From Clostridiales bacterium UBA8153 (GTDB taxonomy: Bacteria > Bacillota > Sulfobacillia > UBA8153): a stretch of 5,802 nucleotides of DNA. The stretch's first letter is position 1, and the number at the start of each line of letters is the position of its first letter. The DNA lies in contig DMHJ01000244.1 in the NCBI GenBank assembly GCA_003449495.1, forward strand, positions 1-5,802, given 5' to 3'. The translations under genes and the position numbers were made by a program. The notes beneath the pieces were generated by a model that was not told where the DNA came from, ran no database searches, and saw only the letters and a program-made list of their open reading frames with translations. This document shows, in pieces, positions 5,630 to 5,802 of this stretch.

Positions 5630-5658
5630 AAACCCCTCCATTTGGAGACAGGATAGCC
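5609..5658. repeat. GGCTATC/GATAGCC inverted repeat overlapping the -10
   Basis: GGCTATC (5609-5615) is matched by GATAGCC (5652-5658) with 36 bases between. The right arm covers the -10 hexamer of the ABC promoter; the left arm lies inside the leader ORF. The right arm is upstream of the transcript start, so this is not an RNA hairpin. It could be a pair of half-sites for a DNA-binding protein acting by looping, or coincidence. Confidence 0.3.
5636..5647. promoter_or_regulatory. Palindrome at the predicted transcript start (possible operator)
   Basis: CTCCA-TT-TGGAG is a 5-bp-arm palindrome spanning the predicted +1 of the ABC operon, and its left arm also forms the leader ORF's ribosome binding site. 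It could be a repressor site or a small RNA hairpin that hides that site. Short palindromes arise by chance, so support is modest. Confidence 0.35.
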
Positions 5659-5678
5659 TTTCTCTCCTTGTTTGTCAA
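5650..5678 (-). promoter_or_regulatory. Promoter of the ABC exporter operon
   Basis: On the minus strand a perfect TTGACA (5673-5678) is followed after exactly 17 bp by TATCCT (5650-5655, 4/6 to TATAAT). Transcription should start near 5643, leaving about 110 bases of leader before the ATPase ATG. No activator-type long spacer is present, so any control is more likely by repression or within the leader. Confidence 0.8.
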
Positions 5679-5683
5679 GAACT

Positions 5684-5704
5684 GGCATATGCCCGCCCAC
5701 GGGC
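5684..5704. promoter_or_regulatory. Overlapping palindromes between two divergent promoters
   Basis: GGCATATGCC (5684-5693) is a perfect 10-bp palindrome lying 5 bp upstream of the ABC operon's -35. It overlaps GCCCG-CCCA-CGGGC (5691-5704). The position in the 48-bp gap between two divergent promoters suits a regulator binding site. No regulator gene is visible in the window. Confidence 0.35.
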
Positions 5705-5726
5705 TTCACACATGGCTTCGCTCGGC

Positions 5727-5755
5727 TTGACACGCGAGTGGCCCGGTGGTATCTT
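5727..5755 (+). promoter_or_regulatory. Promoter of the tRNA gene
   Basis: A perfect TTGACA (5727-5732), a 17-bp spacer and TATCTT (5750-5755, 4/6) place the transcript start near 5762, about 20 bases before the mature tRNA 5' end. This is a strong constitutive arrangement typical of stable RNA genes. Confidence 0.8.
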
Positions 5756-5782
5756 GAGTTCGCAGGCAGCACTCCTGTTCGG

Positions 5783-5802
5783 GCGGAAGTAGCTCAGCGG
5801 TA
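5783..5802 (+). tRNA. tRNA 5' part, probably tRNA-Gly, cut by window end
   Basis: The sequence shows a 7-base acceptor strand GCGGAAG (5783-5789), then T8 A9 and the D-arm GCTCAGCGGTA (5792-5802). The GCGGAAG acceptor with AGCGGTA in the D-loop is the usual form of bacterial tRNA-Gly. The anticodon lies beyond the window, so the isotype is inferred from the acceptor and D-arm only. Confidence 0.8.

Noticed and set aside
1..5802. CRISPR array, phage genes or a defence system
   Set aside because: No spaced direct repeats, Cas, nuclease, integrase or phage structural motifs were seen. The small gene pair at the left edge is not recognisable as a toxin-antitoxin system from sequence alone.

Overview
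The window looks like a moderately GC-rich bacterial chromosome segment with sigma70-type promoters (TTGACA, 17-bp spacers), frequent Shine-Dalgarno sites and GTG starts. The lineage cannot be fixed from this sequence. The mix of families (a YoaP-like GNAT fusion, a stand-alone PurN variant, a DrrA-type exporter, a DUF5674-like small gene pair) would suit a GC-rich Bacillota or Chloroflexota relative, but that is only an impression.

Left part (1-1276). On the minus strand lies a small two-gene unit. The downstream gene (1-221, cut by the window edge) belongs to a recognisable but uncharacterised small-protein family. The upstream gene (218-439), joined to it by an ATGA overlap, is a broken DUF5674-like gene with a frameshift and a missing middle. 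Next comes the right end of an IS21-family insertion sequence (about 599-1091): degenerate subterminal repeats and a decayed istB with an in-frame stop and an internal deletion. The stretch 1092-1276 holds no recognisable gene.

Centre (1277-2873). Two plus-strand genes follow: an acetyltransferase fused to a thioredoxin-like domain (YoaP-like), and a stand-alone phosphoribosylglycinamide formyltransferase variant (PurN) with its catalytic Asn, His and Asp in place. The gap between them carries a long inverted repeat.

Right part (2905-5802). A convergent minus-strand operon encodes an ABC exporter: a DrrA-type ATPase (4555-5532), a first ABC-2 permease (3749-4558) and a second ABC-2 permease (2905-3771). 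The ATPase and first permease genes share an ATGA, and the two permease genes overlap by 23 bp, so the three are probably translationally coupled. A strong promoter (5650-5678) drives the operon. Between promoter and ATPase is a 17-codon leader ORF with an excellent ribosome binding site almost at the predicted transcript start, among several small palindromes. This leader is the best candidate for an undescribed regulatory device in the window. Divergently, a second strong promoter (5727-5755) precedes a tRNA, probably tRNA-Gly, that runs off the right edge.
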